A stretch of DNA of 34,188 nt from a virus. This document shows positions 1-7,793 of this stretch, piece after piece. The notes beneath the pieces are model-generated. The model was given only the letters and a program-made list of their open reading frames with translations. It did not search any database and was not told the DNA's origin. The stretch is taken from positions 1-34,188 of IMG/VR virus record IMGVR_UViG_3300035698_004138; one strand, written 5' to 3'. Position 1 is the stretch's first letter; the number at the start of each line of letters is the position of its first letter. The translations under genes were made by a program, and so were the position numbers.

Positions 1-636
1 GTAGACTTCAAAACTATCATTAAACCTTTAATTATTAAGCCATTCTTTAATCCACTAACAGACAGAAATCCAAAAACTGTAACGAAGAAAGACAAAGAGC
101 TATTAGAACAATGGGCTAGTGTGAGGGATAGTGTAGGGAGTAGTGTAGGGAGTAGTGTAGGGAATAGTGTAAGGGCTAGTATAAGGGATAGTGTAGGGAA
201 TAGTGTATGGAATAGCGTAGGGGATAGCGTAAGGAATAACGTATGGAATAGCGTAGGGAATAGTGTATGGGCTAGCGTAAGGGCTAGCGTAAAGGGTAGC
301 GTAAGGGCTAGCGTAAAGGGTAGCGTAAGGGCTAGCGTAAGGGCTAGCGTAGGGTCTAGCGTATGGGATAGCGTAGGGAATAGCGTATGGGCTAGCGTAT
401 GGTATAGCGTATGGAATAGCGTAAAGGATAGCGTAAGGGATGGCATGTGGTCTAGCGTATGGGATAGCGTATGGGCTTATGCTTCTGGCTTCTTCGATAT
501 CGAATTTGACTACGATTTCTCTCCTGTTGTAAAATTATGGGAAAGAGGATATGTTCCATCTTTCGATGGTAAAACTTGGCGATTACATAAAGGTCCGGAT
601 GCAGAGATAGTTTATGCTTGGGAAAAAGGAGAATAG
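1..636 (+). CDS. Tetrapeptide-repeat protein, 5' end outside the window
   Basis: The reading frame is open from base 1 with no stop, so the gene begins upstream of the window; a GTG at 121 lies inside the repeat tract and is not a credible start. Visible product: about 38 residues of non-repetitive sequence, then 30 consecutive four-residue units of the form S-V-x-x (x mostly W/R/G/K then N/D/A/S), then a 53-residue C-terminal domain containing the segment VPSFDGKTWRLH. I recall similar SV-repeat proteins with this C-terminal signature from phage and metagenomic sequences, but they have no established function. The regular spacing suggests an extended or solenoid-like structure (inference). 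The stop codon precedes the ParB-like gene by one base, so the two are probably co-translated. Confidence 0.85.
   Translation, partial: VDFKTIIKPLIIKPFFNPLTDRNPKTVTKKDKELLEQWASVRDSVGSSVGSSVGNSVRASIRDSVGNSVWNSVGDSVRNNVWNSVGNSVWASVRASVKGSVRASVKGSVRASVRASVGSSVWDSVGNSVWASVWYSVWNSVKDSVRDGMWSSVWDSVWAYASGFFDIEFDYDFSPVVKLWERGYVPSFDGKTWRLHKGPDAEIVYAWEKGE
118..477 (+). repeat. 30 tandem copies of a 12-nt unit encoding S-V-x-x
   Basis: Thirty in-frame 12-nt units, roughly AGYGTADGGRMT, run without interruption. Bases 274-297 are duplicated perfectly at 298-321, so part of the array expanded in 24-nt (two-unit) steps. Units 1-8 use AGT for serine while most later units use AGC, suggesting blocks amplified at different times. 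Only three units break the SV pattern: SI at unit 6, NV at unit 11 and GM at unit 28. Confidence 0.95.
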
Positions 637-637
637 A

Positions 638-1525
638 ATGGCAATCCAACATGAGTCTATCGTGAAAAGCGGAAGTGTTTATTATCTTAATCCTGAAAAA
701 ATTCAGATTGAAGAGGGTTGGAATCCAAGGGAAGACTTTGGGGATATTGAATCTTTAAAAAAATCAGTTCACGAAAACGGCGTATTGGTTCCAATTCGGG
801 TTAGAAAATCAGATAACAATATTTATTTAACCGATGGCGAAAGGCGATTAAGGGCTGTTCTTTTGTTATCTAAAGAAATTGGAGAAATAGTTTCTATTCC
901 GGCAATTGTGGATACGAAAAAAGAAACTGACAGCGAGCGGTTATTTAAAACCCTTGTTACAAATTCTGGAAAGCGATTATCTTATTTTGAAGAGGCAAGG
1001 GCTTTCAAGAGATTTATTAATTGGGGTATCAAACAGTCTGATATAGCCAAGCGGATAGGCAAGAGTGGTTCATATGTTTCACAGCGAATTAAACTTGTTG
1101 ATCAGGCCACTCCAGAGCTATTAGAAGAGATTAAAAACGATCATATAACCCTACAGTCGGCCTTGGATATTATAGCTGTTTCTGAGAGCGAAAAAGAACA
1201 AAAAGAGATTCTTGCTGACCAGTTAAAATTTCAAACAAATGAAAAAAAAGAAAACAATAAACGAAAAGGAAAGTCACCAAACCTTTCAGATAAGAAATTT
1301 AATCTTTCGGCTTCTTCTCTTAAAAAATCAAGCGACAAGAGCGGTAGATTAAGCGAGGATGAAATTAACTGGCAAGTAAGAATTGCTTCACAATTAGGTT
1401 TGTCTGGAGTTGTTAAGGGTTTAAAAATAGCCCTGGGCACCGAGCCTCAAATTACGGCTAGTGATGATTTTGGAAACAAAGAAGAATCATCAAACATTGT
1501 TAAGTCTTTTAGGTTCGATAACTAA
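638..1525 (+). CDS. ParB-like DNA-binding protein
   Basis: 295 residues. An N-terminal ParB/Srx-type domain carries the motif DGERRLRA (about residues 66-73), which in ParB/Spo0J/Noc proteins forms part of the CTP-binding pocket. A helix-turn-helix follows at about 115-165 (SDIAKRIGKSGSYVSQRIKL), then a polar linker and a short C-terminal segment. The start at 638 is preferred because AAAGGAG at 625-631 sits 6 nt upstream; an in-frame ATG at 614 would overlap the previous gene. No ParA ATPase is adjacent in the window, so it may act in partition with a distant partner, or as a regulator or replication accessory. Domain call is firm; role is open. Confidence 0.85.
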   Translation: MAIQHESIVKSGSVYYLNPEKIQIEEGWNPREDFGDIESLKKSVHENGVLVPIRVRKSDNNIYLTDGERRLRAVLLLSKEIGEIVSIPAIVDTKKETDSERLFKTLVTNSGKRLSYFEEARAFKRFINWGIKQSDIAKRIGKSGSYVSQRIKLVDQATPELLEEIKNDHITLQSALDIIAVSESEKEQKEILADQLKFQTNEKKENNKRKGKSPNLSDKKFNLSASSLKKSSDKSGRLSEDEINWQVRIASQLGLSGVVKGLKIALGTEPQITASDDFGNKEESSNIVKSFRFDN

Positions 1526-1534
1526 TTTAAACAC

Positions 1535-1554
1535 ACTCGCCATTGTGGGCGAGT
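1535..1554 (+). terminator. Hairpin after the ParB-like gene
   Basis: ACTCGCC (1535-1541) pairs perfectly with GGCGAGT (1548-1554) around a 6-nt loop. It is GC-rich against an AT-rich background and lies in the 59-nt gap between two genes. What follows is AATAAATAT rather than a run of T, so it is not a canonical intrinsic terminator; it could be a weak terminator, an mRNA-stabilising or processing stem, or a protein-binding palindrome. Confidence 0.5.
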
Positions 1555-1584
1555 AATAAATATCGCTTTTGATTGGAGTTTTAA

Positions 1585-1758
1585 ATGGAAGATATGGAAA
1601 AAATGAAGTTGGAACTTGCGCGATTGCGTGACGAAAACAAAGATTTATCAGAGTCAAGAGAGTGGATTAGAAATCTTGCATCGCATTATTTAGACAAGTA
1701 TTTCGTGATGTATAAAAAGATTAAAAGCTACGGATTGGAGGAAAAGTTTTATGACTAA
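1585..1758 (+). CDS. Small coiled-coil-like protein, 57 aa
   Basis: ATG at 1585 follows TGGAG (1575-1579). The product is charged and helical (MEDMEKMKLELARLRDEN at the N-terminus), with leucines at heptad-like spacing, and ends in a basic/aromatic segment. It overlaps the next gene by 8 nt. No family recognised. The ribosome binding site, position and overlap support a real gene; a role as an accessory of the nuclease it overlaps is only a guess. Confidence 0.65.
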   Translation: MEDMEKMKLELARLRDENKDLSESREWIRNLASHYLDKYFVMYKKIKSYGLEEKFYD

Positions 1759-2923
1759 AGGCGAAGTCTATACTGAGTTGTCAAGCAGGTTTCAAGACAT
1801 GTCTGATTGGCTAAAGGCTAATGTTGGCGAGACATCAAAATCTGGCGTTGCTATTGATCATGTTTCAAACAGCAGTTTATATTCTTTTTGTCAGTGCCCA
1901 AATAAGTTTAAACTTCAAAGATTTGATAAAATTTTACAGGTTGAAAAACCAAAGGCTTTAAGGTTTGGATCATTATTTCACACTATGCAAGAGGAATATT
2001 GGGAATGTGTTCAAAGAGGATTCGATTTAGAGATACTAAAGGCGTTTTTAAGTGACGCTTGTTTTGGCGAGATGGATAAAGAGAAAGAAAAATTATCTAC
2101 ATTTGATGACAATCAATTTCCTTGGTTTGACAAGGAAGAATACTTATCTAATTTACAAGAAGAAATTGATGATTGTTATTTGATGACAATCCAATATGCC
2201 GAAGATTACTATGAAACAGACAAGGAAAAATATGAAGTCCTCGAAATTGAAGAACGGATGGAATTTTTAGTTGGCGATATCAAGTATGTTGGAATTGTTG
2301 ATGCCGTAGTTCGTGACAAATCAAGCGGGGCTGTTTATTTGGTTGAACACAAAACCACAGCCGATAAGAATCATGAGAAATATAAATCTGACTTACAATA
2401 CAACCCTCAACCGCTTGGTTATTGTTATTGGGCGAGAGAAAAATATGGAGATGAATTTGGTGGTGTTATTTACAATGTCGTTAAAAAACAAGTTGTGTCC
2501 AGTCCGTATGTTTTAAAGAAAAAGAAAAATGGGAATTTGTTATCTGTTGCAGATACAAAACTGGCTAATGTTAGCGAAAAGACATTTTTAGAGGCCGTTA
2601 TTAAACATGATCCAGACAATTATGATGCAAAGAAAAAAGAAGTAACCAGCAAGGAATACAAGTTAGTATTGGAGAAGCTACGGAATAAAGTCTTTCGTTT
2701 TCGGTATCACATTTTTTACGACAATGAATTAATAGATAAGTGGTATACGGATAGGGATGAATTAATTGGAATGATTACTTATTGCACAAGTAACAATATT
2801 TTTCCAAAGAATTATTCTGCTTGCTTTAGCTCTTTTATGCCATGTGTATATCGATATTATTGTCACAATCATGACAATATTGATTTGGGTCAGTTGGGTT
2901 TTTACGTGAAAGAGGATGAATAA
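1751..2923 (+). CDS. PD-(D/E)XK nuclease with Fe-S-type cysteines (RecB/Cas4-like)
   Basis: 390 residues; ATG 9 nt after GGAGG (1737-1741). Nuclease motifs in order: GSLFH (73-77), the IVD motif with D184, and EHK with E199 and K201, followed by a Q-x3-Y-like helix near 216-226, which is the RecB/AddB/Cas4 exonuclease arrangement. One cysteine precedes the core (C49, in CPNKF) and three lie at the C-terminus (C358, C365, C371), as expected for a 4Fe-4S cluster holding the two ends together. Probably processes DNA ends to single strands for the annealing/RecA-like proteins encoded next. Polarity cannot be read from sequence. Confidence 0.85.
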   Translation: MTKGEVYTELSSRFQDMSDWLKANVGETSKSGVAIDHVSNSSLYSFCQCPNKFKLQRFDKILQVEKPKALRFGSLFHTMQEEYWECVQRGFDLEILKAFLSDACFGEMDKEKEKLSTFDDNQFPWFDKEEYLSNLQEEIDDCYLMTIQYAEDYYETDKEKYEVLEIEERMEFLVGDIKYVGIVDAVVRDKSSGAVYLVEHKTTADKNHEKYKSDLQYNPQPLGYCYWAREKYGDEFGGVIYNVVKKQVVSSPYVLKKKKNGNLLSVADTKLANVSEKTFLEAVIKHDPDNYDAKKKEVTSKEYKLVLEKLRNKVFRFRYHIFYDNELIDKWYTDRDELIGMITYCTSNNIFPKNYSACFSSFMPCVYRYYCHNHDNIDLGQLGFYVKEDE

Positions 2924-2926
2924 AAA

Positions 2927-3718
2927 ATGATTAAAGTTCAAAAAGCGGGTGAGTTAGCAAAAGAGGATTTTCAATTTATTACAATTTATGGAGATACCGG
3001 AAGTGGTAAAACCACGATGGCAGCAAAGTCTTGTAAGAAGCCATTAATATTATTGACAGAACCAAACGGTAGATCATCTATTATTGCTGCTAATAAAAAT
3101 GCTGATGTGATTCAAATTACATCGGTTGATGATTTGAGTGATGCTTTTCAGTATGTGCGAGAGGAATTTGTTAAAGCCAAAAAAGCGAAGCAACCCAAGC
3201 CTTGGGATTGGATTATTATGGATTCGTTTACTGACGCACAGAAGTTATTGTACGATGCTATATTTCAACTAAAGGCACAGAGCGGAAACAAAAACCCCAA
3301 CGAGATTAAAATGGCAGACTTGGAAAAAATTGGAACTTTAACCATGCGCGAGTGGGGTATTATTATTGATCGTAGCAACAATATTTTAAGACAGTTTCGG
3401 GCGCTGCCGGTTCACAAACTGTTAATTTGCTTAAAGAGTGCGCCAAGTTCAGATGGCCAGGATGAAACATTTACAACTTTGAATATTTATGGCACCAAAC
3501 TACCAAATCAAATTGCGTCTATGAGCAATATTGTTGGCTATGTTTTTCGCGGTAAAAAAACAGGTGAGCGCAAGGTGATGTTCTCTGGTGCTGGTTCGCA
3601 AAGCTATTTATGTAAAGGACATGTAAATTTAAAGAATTTAGAATCACCGGCTATTTATGATTGGTTGAAAAAAATGCAAGACGAAGTAAAGGAAACGGCT
3701 TTTGAGGATTATGTTTAA
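2927..3718 (+). CDS. Sak4-like RecA-fold ATPase (AAA_24 type)
   Basis: 263 residues. Walker A GDTGSGKT at 22-29 follows a short lead; the Walker B strand WDWIIMDS is at 93-100 (D99). The length, the compact N-terminal Walker A and the segment LTEPNGRSSI are typical of phage Sak4/AAA_24 ATPases, which are RecA/Rad51-related and promote single-strand annealing together with an SSB. An SSB-like gene is next and an exonuclease gene is just upstream, making a compact recombination operon. Start supported by AGAGGA at 2911-2916. An alternative reading is a generic phage NTP-binding protein, but the context favours recombination. Confidence 0.85.
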   Translation: MIKVQKAGELAKEDFQFITIYGDTGSGKTTMAAKSCKKPLILLTEPNGRSSIIAANKNADVIQITSVDDLSDAFQYVREEFVKAKKAKQPKPWDWIIMDSFTDAQKLLYDAIFQLKAQSGNKNPNEIKMADLEKIGTLTMREWGIIIDRSNNILRQFRALPVHKLLICLKSAPSSDGQDETFTTLNIYGTKLPNQIASMSNIVGYVFRGKKTGERKVMFSGAGSQSYLCKGHVNLKNLESPAIYDWLKKMQDEVKETAFEDYV

Positions 3719-3786
3719 TGGTTAATAAGAAAGCAAAGGCTATCAAGCCTGTCTGTGTAACTGAACTATAGAATAGGAGATTGATT

Positions 3787-4266
3787 ATGGAGTTTGATCC
3801 AACTAAAAGAAAAGGTGATTATGATGTGTTGCCAGCCGGTGAGTATTTGGTGAAGTGTGTATTGGTTGAAGTAAAAACCAATATGGCTAAAGATGGCAAA
3901 AACCTGAACACAAGATGGTCTGTTGCGGGAGATAAATATAATGGACGGTTAATTTTTGATATACAAAGCTTAAAGGTTAAAATTTCTTTTTGTTACAATC
4001 GACTTGCCGATATGCTTGAGGCTTGTGGTACAAAAAAGAATGTGCAGCTTAATGCAGAGTCGTTAAGTGATGCATTAAATGAGAAAACGTGTAAAGTGCG
4101 GGTTGTTGTTGATCAATATAATGGAAAAGAAAAAAACAAAATTGAGAAGTTTTTACCATTAAGCGAAGAAGAGTCTTCTAATGTTGAGGTTAGTGAAGAT
4201 ATTGGTGATGGCGTTCCCTTTGCTAGTGACTCTAGCGAATGGGAAGATGACGATATGCCGTTTTAA
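3787..4266 (+). CDS. Single-stranded DNA-binding protein-like, DUF669 type
   Basis: 159 residues. The N-terminus (FDPTKRKGDYDVLPAGEY) resembles the phage DUF669 proteins that accompany Sak4 ATPases; the middle is beta-rich, and the acidic tail ends EDDDMPF, very like the DDDIPF tip that bacterial SSBs use to recruit partners. The start at 3787 is chosen because AGGAGA at 3775-3780 gives normal spacing, whereas the in-frame TTG at 3781 abuts it. Likely coats ssDNA made by the upstream nuclease and recruits the Sak4-like ATPase and replication proteins (inference from neighbours and tail). Confidence 0.75.
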   Translation: MEFDPTKRKGDYDVLPAGEYLVKCVLVEVKTNMAKDGKNLNTRWSVAGDKYNGRLIFDIQSLKVKISFCYNRLADMLEACGTKKNVQLNAESLSDALNEKTCKVRVVVDQYNGKEKNKIEKFLPLSEEESSNVEVSEDIGDGVPFASDSSEWEDDDMPF

Positions 4267-4269
4267 ATT

Positions 4270-5115
4270 ATGAGATCAAGAGCAATAAGACCAGAGTTTT
4301 TTTCTGATCAAAAAATGAATAAGTTTTCTTATTTTGATCGGTTTTTATATTTATCTTTAATTGTAATGGCCGATGATAAGGGTCGGGGATATGGGGATAT
4401 TTTTACAGTCAAGGCTTTTGCTTTTAGGTCTGATAGATCCGTTTCGCTAGATGATGTCAAGGCGGGTTTAAAAAGGTTAGAGCTTGGCAAAAGAATTGTA
4501 CTGTATAAGTCTGATAACGAAGAGTCTTATTATTGCATTTTAAAGTTTATAGAGCATCAATGGGCCACAAATCCATCCGAGTCTAAGAATCCCAAGCCGA
4601 CACTTCTTAAGCTGAAGCGATTAGATTTGTCTGATGTTCAAATCGAAGAGTTGCGAGATGATAGACCTTGGAACTGGAGCAGGGGCAAAAGGAAGCATCC
4701 AGAGTATGATGAGAATAAGGCTCAGGCAGAAAAAGAGACAACAACAGTGTTTAGATTTTGGGCTAGAGTTCACCAGAAAAAGAAAAACATCAAGTTTAGT
4801 CAGGGTCGAAAAAAGAAAATTAAAGCTAGGTTGAATGCAGGTAGAACCATTACAGAATTAAAACAAGCTATTGTTGGTTGTCGATTAAGCCCCTTCCATA
4901 TGGGAGAGAATGAACAAAGAAAGGTTTATAACGAGTTAACATTGATACTCCGTAATGATGAAAAGGTAGACCAGTTTATTGATGTTTTTGAACAGAACAA
5001 TATCAGAAGGGAAAGTATTGGCTTGGTTCCGATTGACGTTATGAGTCGTGTTGATGGCACTGATGTCAGGGCCGATTATAAAATGATAACAGACGATGGA
5101 GATGGTTGGTCATAA
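4270..5115 (+). CDS. Winged-helix phage replication protein (initiator/loader-like)
   Basis: 281 residues. The N-terminus has the pattern RAIRPEFFSDQKMN...FDRFLYLSLIVMADDKGRG, recurrent in phage replication proteins with an N-terminal winged helix. A basic linker follows (about 130-180), and the C-terminal part has FWARVHQKKKN...GRKKKIKARL, resembling the C-terminal domains of DnaD/O-type helicase-recruiting proteins. It directly precedes the primase-helicase and overlaps it by one base (TAATG), which fits origin binding or helicase loading. No Shine-Dalgarno is obvious, so translation may be coupled to the SSB-like gene. Role inferred from family pattern and position. Confidence 0.65.
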   Translation: MRSRAIRPEFFSDQKMNKFSYFDRFLYLSLIVMADDKGRGYGDIFTVKAFAFRSDRSVSLDDVKAGLKRLELGKRIVLYKSDNEESYYCILKFIEHQWATNPSESKNPKPTLLKLKRLDLSDVQIEELRDDRPWNWSRGKRKHPEYDENKAQAEKETTTVFRFWARVHQKKKNIKFSQGRKKKIKARLNAGRTITELKQAIVGCRLSPFHMGENEQRKVYNELTLILRNDEKVDQFIDVFEQNNIRRESIGLVPIDVMSRVDGTDVRADYKMITDDGDGWS

Positions 5116-6911
5116 TGGAAAATGTTCGTTCTTTTTTAGACAGAAAAGGCTTGGTTATTGTTGAAGAATCAAAAGAAAGGAGTGGACTACAGGCTATCTT
5201 ATCGGAATGCCCTTTGTGTGGAAAGAAAACAAACATCAAAAAAGGGAAAAGACGATTTTATATTAACATTGAAACAGGGGGTTGGAATACATATTGCTGT
5301 GGAGAACAAGGCGGGTTGTTTTCGTTAAAACAAAAACTAGGTGATTTCGGAATAACTCAAGGTGGTAAAAAAGAATCGCAAGAAGATTATTTAGATTTAA
5401 AAAGAAAAAAAGACTATGTAGATATCGATGTTGATTCGATGTGTGAATCCCTTTGGGATGACGAGGGTGCAAGAGAATATGTTTTAGAAACAAGAAAAAT
5501 AACCGAGAGTGTTGCAAGAGAACATAAGCTTGGTTATGTTGAGAAAGGAGGCTTTGGTTATCTTGCTATACCGATATACGATAGAAAAGACAGGCTTTGT
5601 TTGGTTAAATACCGATCTATAAAGGGCAAGAAGTTTCAGAGGGCAAAAGGCGGCAAGACTATTCTTTACAACGAATCATCTTTATTAAATTCGGATTATA
5701 AAGAATGCGCTATATGTGAAGCTGAAATTGATGCCTTATCTTTTATGTCTTATGGTATTGACATGCCCATAGTTGCCCTTACTGGCGGCGCACAAAGCGG
5801 TAAGAACTTTATTCGTCAGTATAAGGATTTGTTTTTAGACTTTGATGTTATTTATTTAATATTTGATCAAGACGACCCTGGTGCCAAAGCGACAGTAGAG
5901 GCTGGTAGTGTGTTGGGTGCGTATCGTTGTAAGAATGTCAGGCTTGATTATAAAGATTTGAATGAGTGTTTAACAAACGGATTGACCGAAATAGAAATAA
6001 GAAGGTCTTTAAAGAATAGTGCTTTATTGTCTGATAATTTAATTAAGCATATTTCAGAATTTGAAAAAGACATTATGAGCGATGATTTTGACCCTCTTAA
6101 AGAAGACCCAATAAAGAGTCACATAGAGCCAATAGATGACTTGATTCATGGTTTCTATCCTGGCAACCTAACAATTATTACTGGCGACAAGGGTAGCGGT
6201 AAAAGCACATTGGCCTGTAAGATTTCTCACAATATTGCATCTGCCGAATGTCCTATTTTAATAGCATCTCCTGAGTTAACACAGAAGGAGGTTATTCAGA
6301 AGCTATTATGTATTGAGGGCGATAGAAGTTATTATGATATGGAAAAGGATGATGTGTTGGAGAATTTTGATGCGTTATCTACAAGGCCAATTTATCTTTA
6401 TGATAATTGTGGTAGGATTTCTTTTTCAGAAGTTGCCGACCTGATAGAGTATAGCGTTAGGAAGCATGAGATTAAAGTTGTTCTTTTGGACCATTTACAT
6501 TTTTTTATAAAGCCAGAGCGTGGAGATAACGAGAGGTTGGTTTTAGAGGAAACCGTTTATGATATGCATGGATTAAGTAAAAAACTAAATATTCATATTG
6601 GCTTGGTTGTTCACCCCAAAAAGCTTGGCCGGGACTATAAGGGTAAAAAAATTAAAGTTGAACTTGGCGACATGAAAGGGACTAGCGAGATTGACAATCT
6701 GGCGTCTTTGGTATTAAGAGTAGCAAGGCCGAGGGGTGATGATAGAAGTTATTCCGACATACCAAAAACCCAAATAACAGCACTCAAGGTTAGGTCTATT
6801 GCGGGTAGAGAGGGAAGTGTTGTTTTAAGGTTTCATCCAGACAGTCTTAATTATACAGAGTGGGATGAAGAAGAAAACACTAGGTTGAGAAACATGCGAA
6901 AGTTAACTTGA
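5115..6911 (+). CDS. Primase-helicase (T7 gp4/Twinkle-like)
   Basis: 598 residues. Domains in order: zinc-ribbon primase (C32-x2-C35 ... C61-C62, followed by GEQGGLF); TOPRIM core (CEAE with E202, then FDQDDPGA at 250-257); RecA-like helicase with Walker A GDKGSGKST (357-365) and Walker B VVLLDHLHFF (455-464). It would unwind the fork and prime the lagging strand. The second zinc knuckle is CC rather than the usual C-x2-C. ATG at 5115 is preferred over TTG at 5106 and overlaps the previous stop. Last gene of the replication operon; a promoter follows it. Confidence 0.92.
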   Translation: MENVRSFLDRKGLVIVEESKERSGLQAILSECPLCGKKTNIKKGKRRFYINIETGGWNTYCCGEQGGLFSLKQKLGDFGITQGGKKESQEDYLDLKRKKDYVDIDVDSMCESLWDDEGAREYVLETRKITESVAREHKLGYVEKGGFGYLAIPIYDRKDRLCLVKYRSIKGKKFQRAKGGKTILYNESSLLNSDYKECAICEAEIDALSFMSYGIDMPIVALTGGAQSGKNFIRQYKDLFLDFDVIYLIFDQDDPGAKATVEAGSVLGAYRCKNVRLDYKDLNECLTNGLTEIEIRRSLKNSALLSDNLIKHISEFEKDIMSDDFDPLKEDPIKSHIEPIDDLIHGFYPGNLTIITGDKGSGKSTLACKISHNIASAECPILIASPELTQKEVIQKLLCIEGDRSYYDMEKDDVLENFDALSTRPIYLYDNCGRISFSEVADLIEYSVRKHEIKVVLLDHLHFFIKPERGDNERLVLEETVYDMHGLSKKLNIHIGLVVHPKKLGRDYKGKKIKVELGDMKGTSEIDNLASLVLRVARPRGDDRSYSDIPKTQITALKVRSIAGREGSVVLRFHPDSLNYTEWDEEENTRLRNMRKLT

Positions 6912-6936
6912 AAATAATATATTTTTGTGTTATTAT
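6908..6936 (+). promoter_or_regulatory. Sigma70-type promoter with extended -10
   Basis: TTGAAA (6908-6913), a 17-nt spacer, then TATTAT (6931-6936) preceded by TGT, giving an extended -10. It occupies the gap after the primase-helicase and ends about 27 nt before the next start codon. Likely drives the small-gene operon beginning at 6964. Confidence 0.75.
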
Positions 6937-6963
6937 TAGTGTGTTTGTTTGATGGAGCAAAAA

Positions 6964-7248
6964 ATGAGTAAAGAATACAACTTCTGTTTTGATTGCGAAT
7001 ATAAAAATTCTAACGTGGATAAGCCATGTGATAATTGTACGAAAAAGAAAGAAATAGAAAATTATGGTTTGGATGGTTTTATAGTTGTGTTTAATAATAG
7101 TGTTTTTGGCCATAGGTCCACCATGATTGAGGCTCAGGTTTTAGCAGAAAAGAAATCGATTGAATATGTTAACAATCCTGTTTTTATTTACGAATGTAAA
7201 AACGTTGTTGTAAACAAACAGTCTAATCATGTATTGTGGAGAAAATAA
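6964..7248 (+). CDS. Small zinc-ribbon protein, 94 aa
   Basis: Two CxxC knuckles ten residues apart (C8, C11, C22, C25) predict a zinc finger; the rest is a small alpha/beta domain with no recognised family. ATG 6964 is chosen because TGGAG at 6953-6957 is 6 nt away; the upstream ATG at 6952 overlaps this site. First gene after the promoter at 6908-6936, so possibly expressed early or strongly. Function unknown. Confidence 0.75.
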   Translation: MSKEYNFCFDCEYKNSNVDKPCDNCTKKKEIENYGLDGFIVVFNNSVFGHRSTMIEAQVLAEKKSIEYVNNPVFIYECKNVVVNKQSNHVLWRK

Positions 7249-7249
7249 A

Positions 7250-7792
7250 ATGGATAATAATTCTTTAGTATTGGTTTGTTCTATATGCGACTCTGTTGGC
7301 TTTGAGTTATCCAGGGTAAACAAAGACAGCCTTTCTTTTAAATGTACTGAGTGTGGGGCTTTTATTAATATTAAAAATGGCTTGGTCGGGAAATACAACA
7401 TTGACAAAAGCAAATTAAAAATCGTCATGCCAGTCCGACCAGTTCATGATGATATTAAGCCGCAAAAAGAATGGGTATCGATGTCTTTTAGGGTAACTCA
7501 GGGCCAGCGAGATGTTATTAAGAGTGCTATCGATAAGTATAAAAAAGAATATAACTTCGGCGGCAAGATACATAATGGAACTGTTTTGGAAAGGATGTTT
7601 GCCGATTATTTATCAGGCCAGGATGGTTACTCTAAAGATATACCAGATGATGCATATACACCAGACGGTATAAATGAAATATATGGCGACAAGCTAAATG
7701 CATTGTTGTTGCTCGTTGTTCACGAAAACATGAATAGGCTTTATGAAAGCGATAAAGCCAAAAGAGATTTTATTTTAAACATAACGGGTTAG
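7250..7792 (+). CDS. Zinc-ribbon protein with ribbon-helix-helix-like segment
   Basis: 180 residues. An N-terminal zinc ribbon has C10, C13, C32 and C35. A segment at about 77-100 (VSMSFRVTQGQRDVIKSAID) looks like a strand-helix start of the kind seen in ribbon-helix-helix or CopG-like regulators, followed by helices to the C-terminus. ATG 7250 lies 8 nt after GGAG (7238-7241); the ATG at 7229 would lie inside the previous gene. Possible DNA-binding regulator; the fold assignment is tentative. Confidence 0.7.
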   Translation: MDNNSLVLVCSICDSVGFELSRVNKDSLSFKCTECGAFINIKNGLVGKYNIDKSKLKIVMPVRPVHDDIKPQKEWVSMSFRVTQGQRDVIKSAIDKYKKEYNFGGKIHNGTVLERMFADYLSGQDGYSKDIPDDAYTPDGINEIYGDKLNALLLLVVHENMNRLYESDKAKRDFILNITG

Positions 7793-7793
7793 T

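Noticed and set aside
118-477. CRISPR array or diversity-generating target region
   Set aside because: Units are 12 nt, coding and without spacers; no cas genes or reverse transcriptase are present.
121-636. GTG at 121 as the start of the tetrapeptide-repeat gene
   Set aside because: The frame is open back to base 1, the codon is within the SV repeat, and no Shine-Dalgarno precedes it; the gene starts outside the window.
452-652. Minus-strand open frames throughout (for example 452-652, 13407-13859, 24018-24455, 25826-26254)
   Set aside because: They lie opposite well-supported + strand genes and lack ribosome binding sites and recognisable domains; composition artefacts.
2313-2516. Plus-strand out-of-frame frames inside the nuclease, replication, prohead protease and phosphoesterase genes (2313, 4634, 25171, 18092)
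   Set aside because: Embedded in another frame of confident genes without their own start signals.
3718-3771. 17-codon frame overlapping the Sak4-like stop (TAATG)
   Set aside because: Very short, with no distinctive content; kept as spacer before the SSB-like gene, although a leader peptide is possible.
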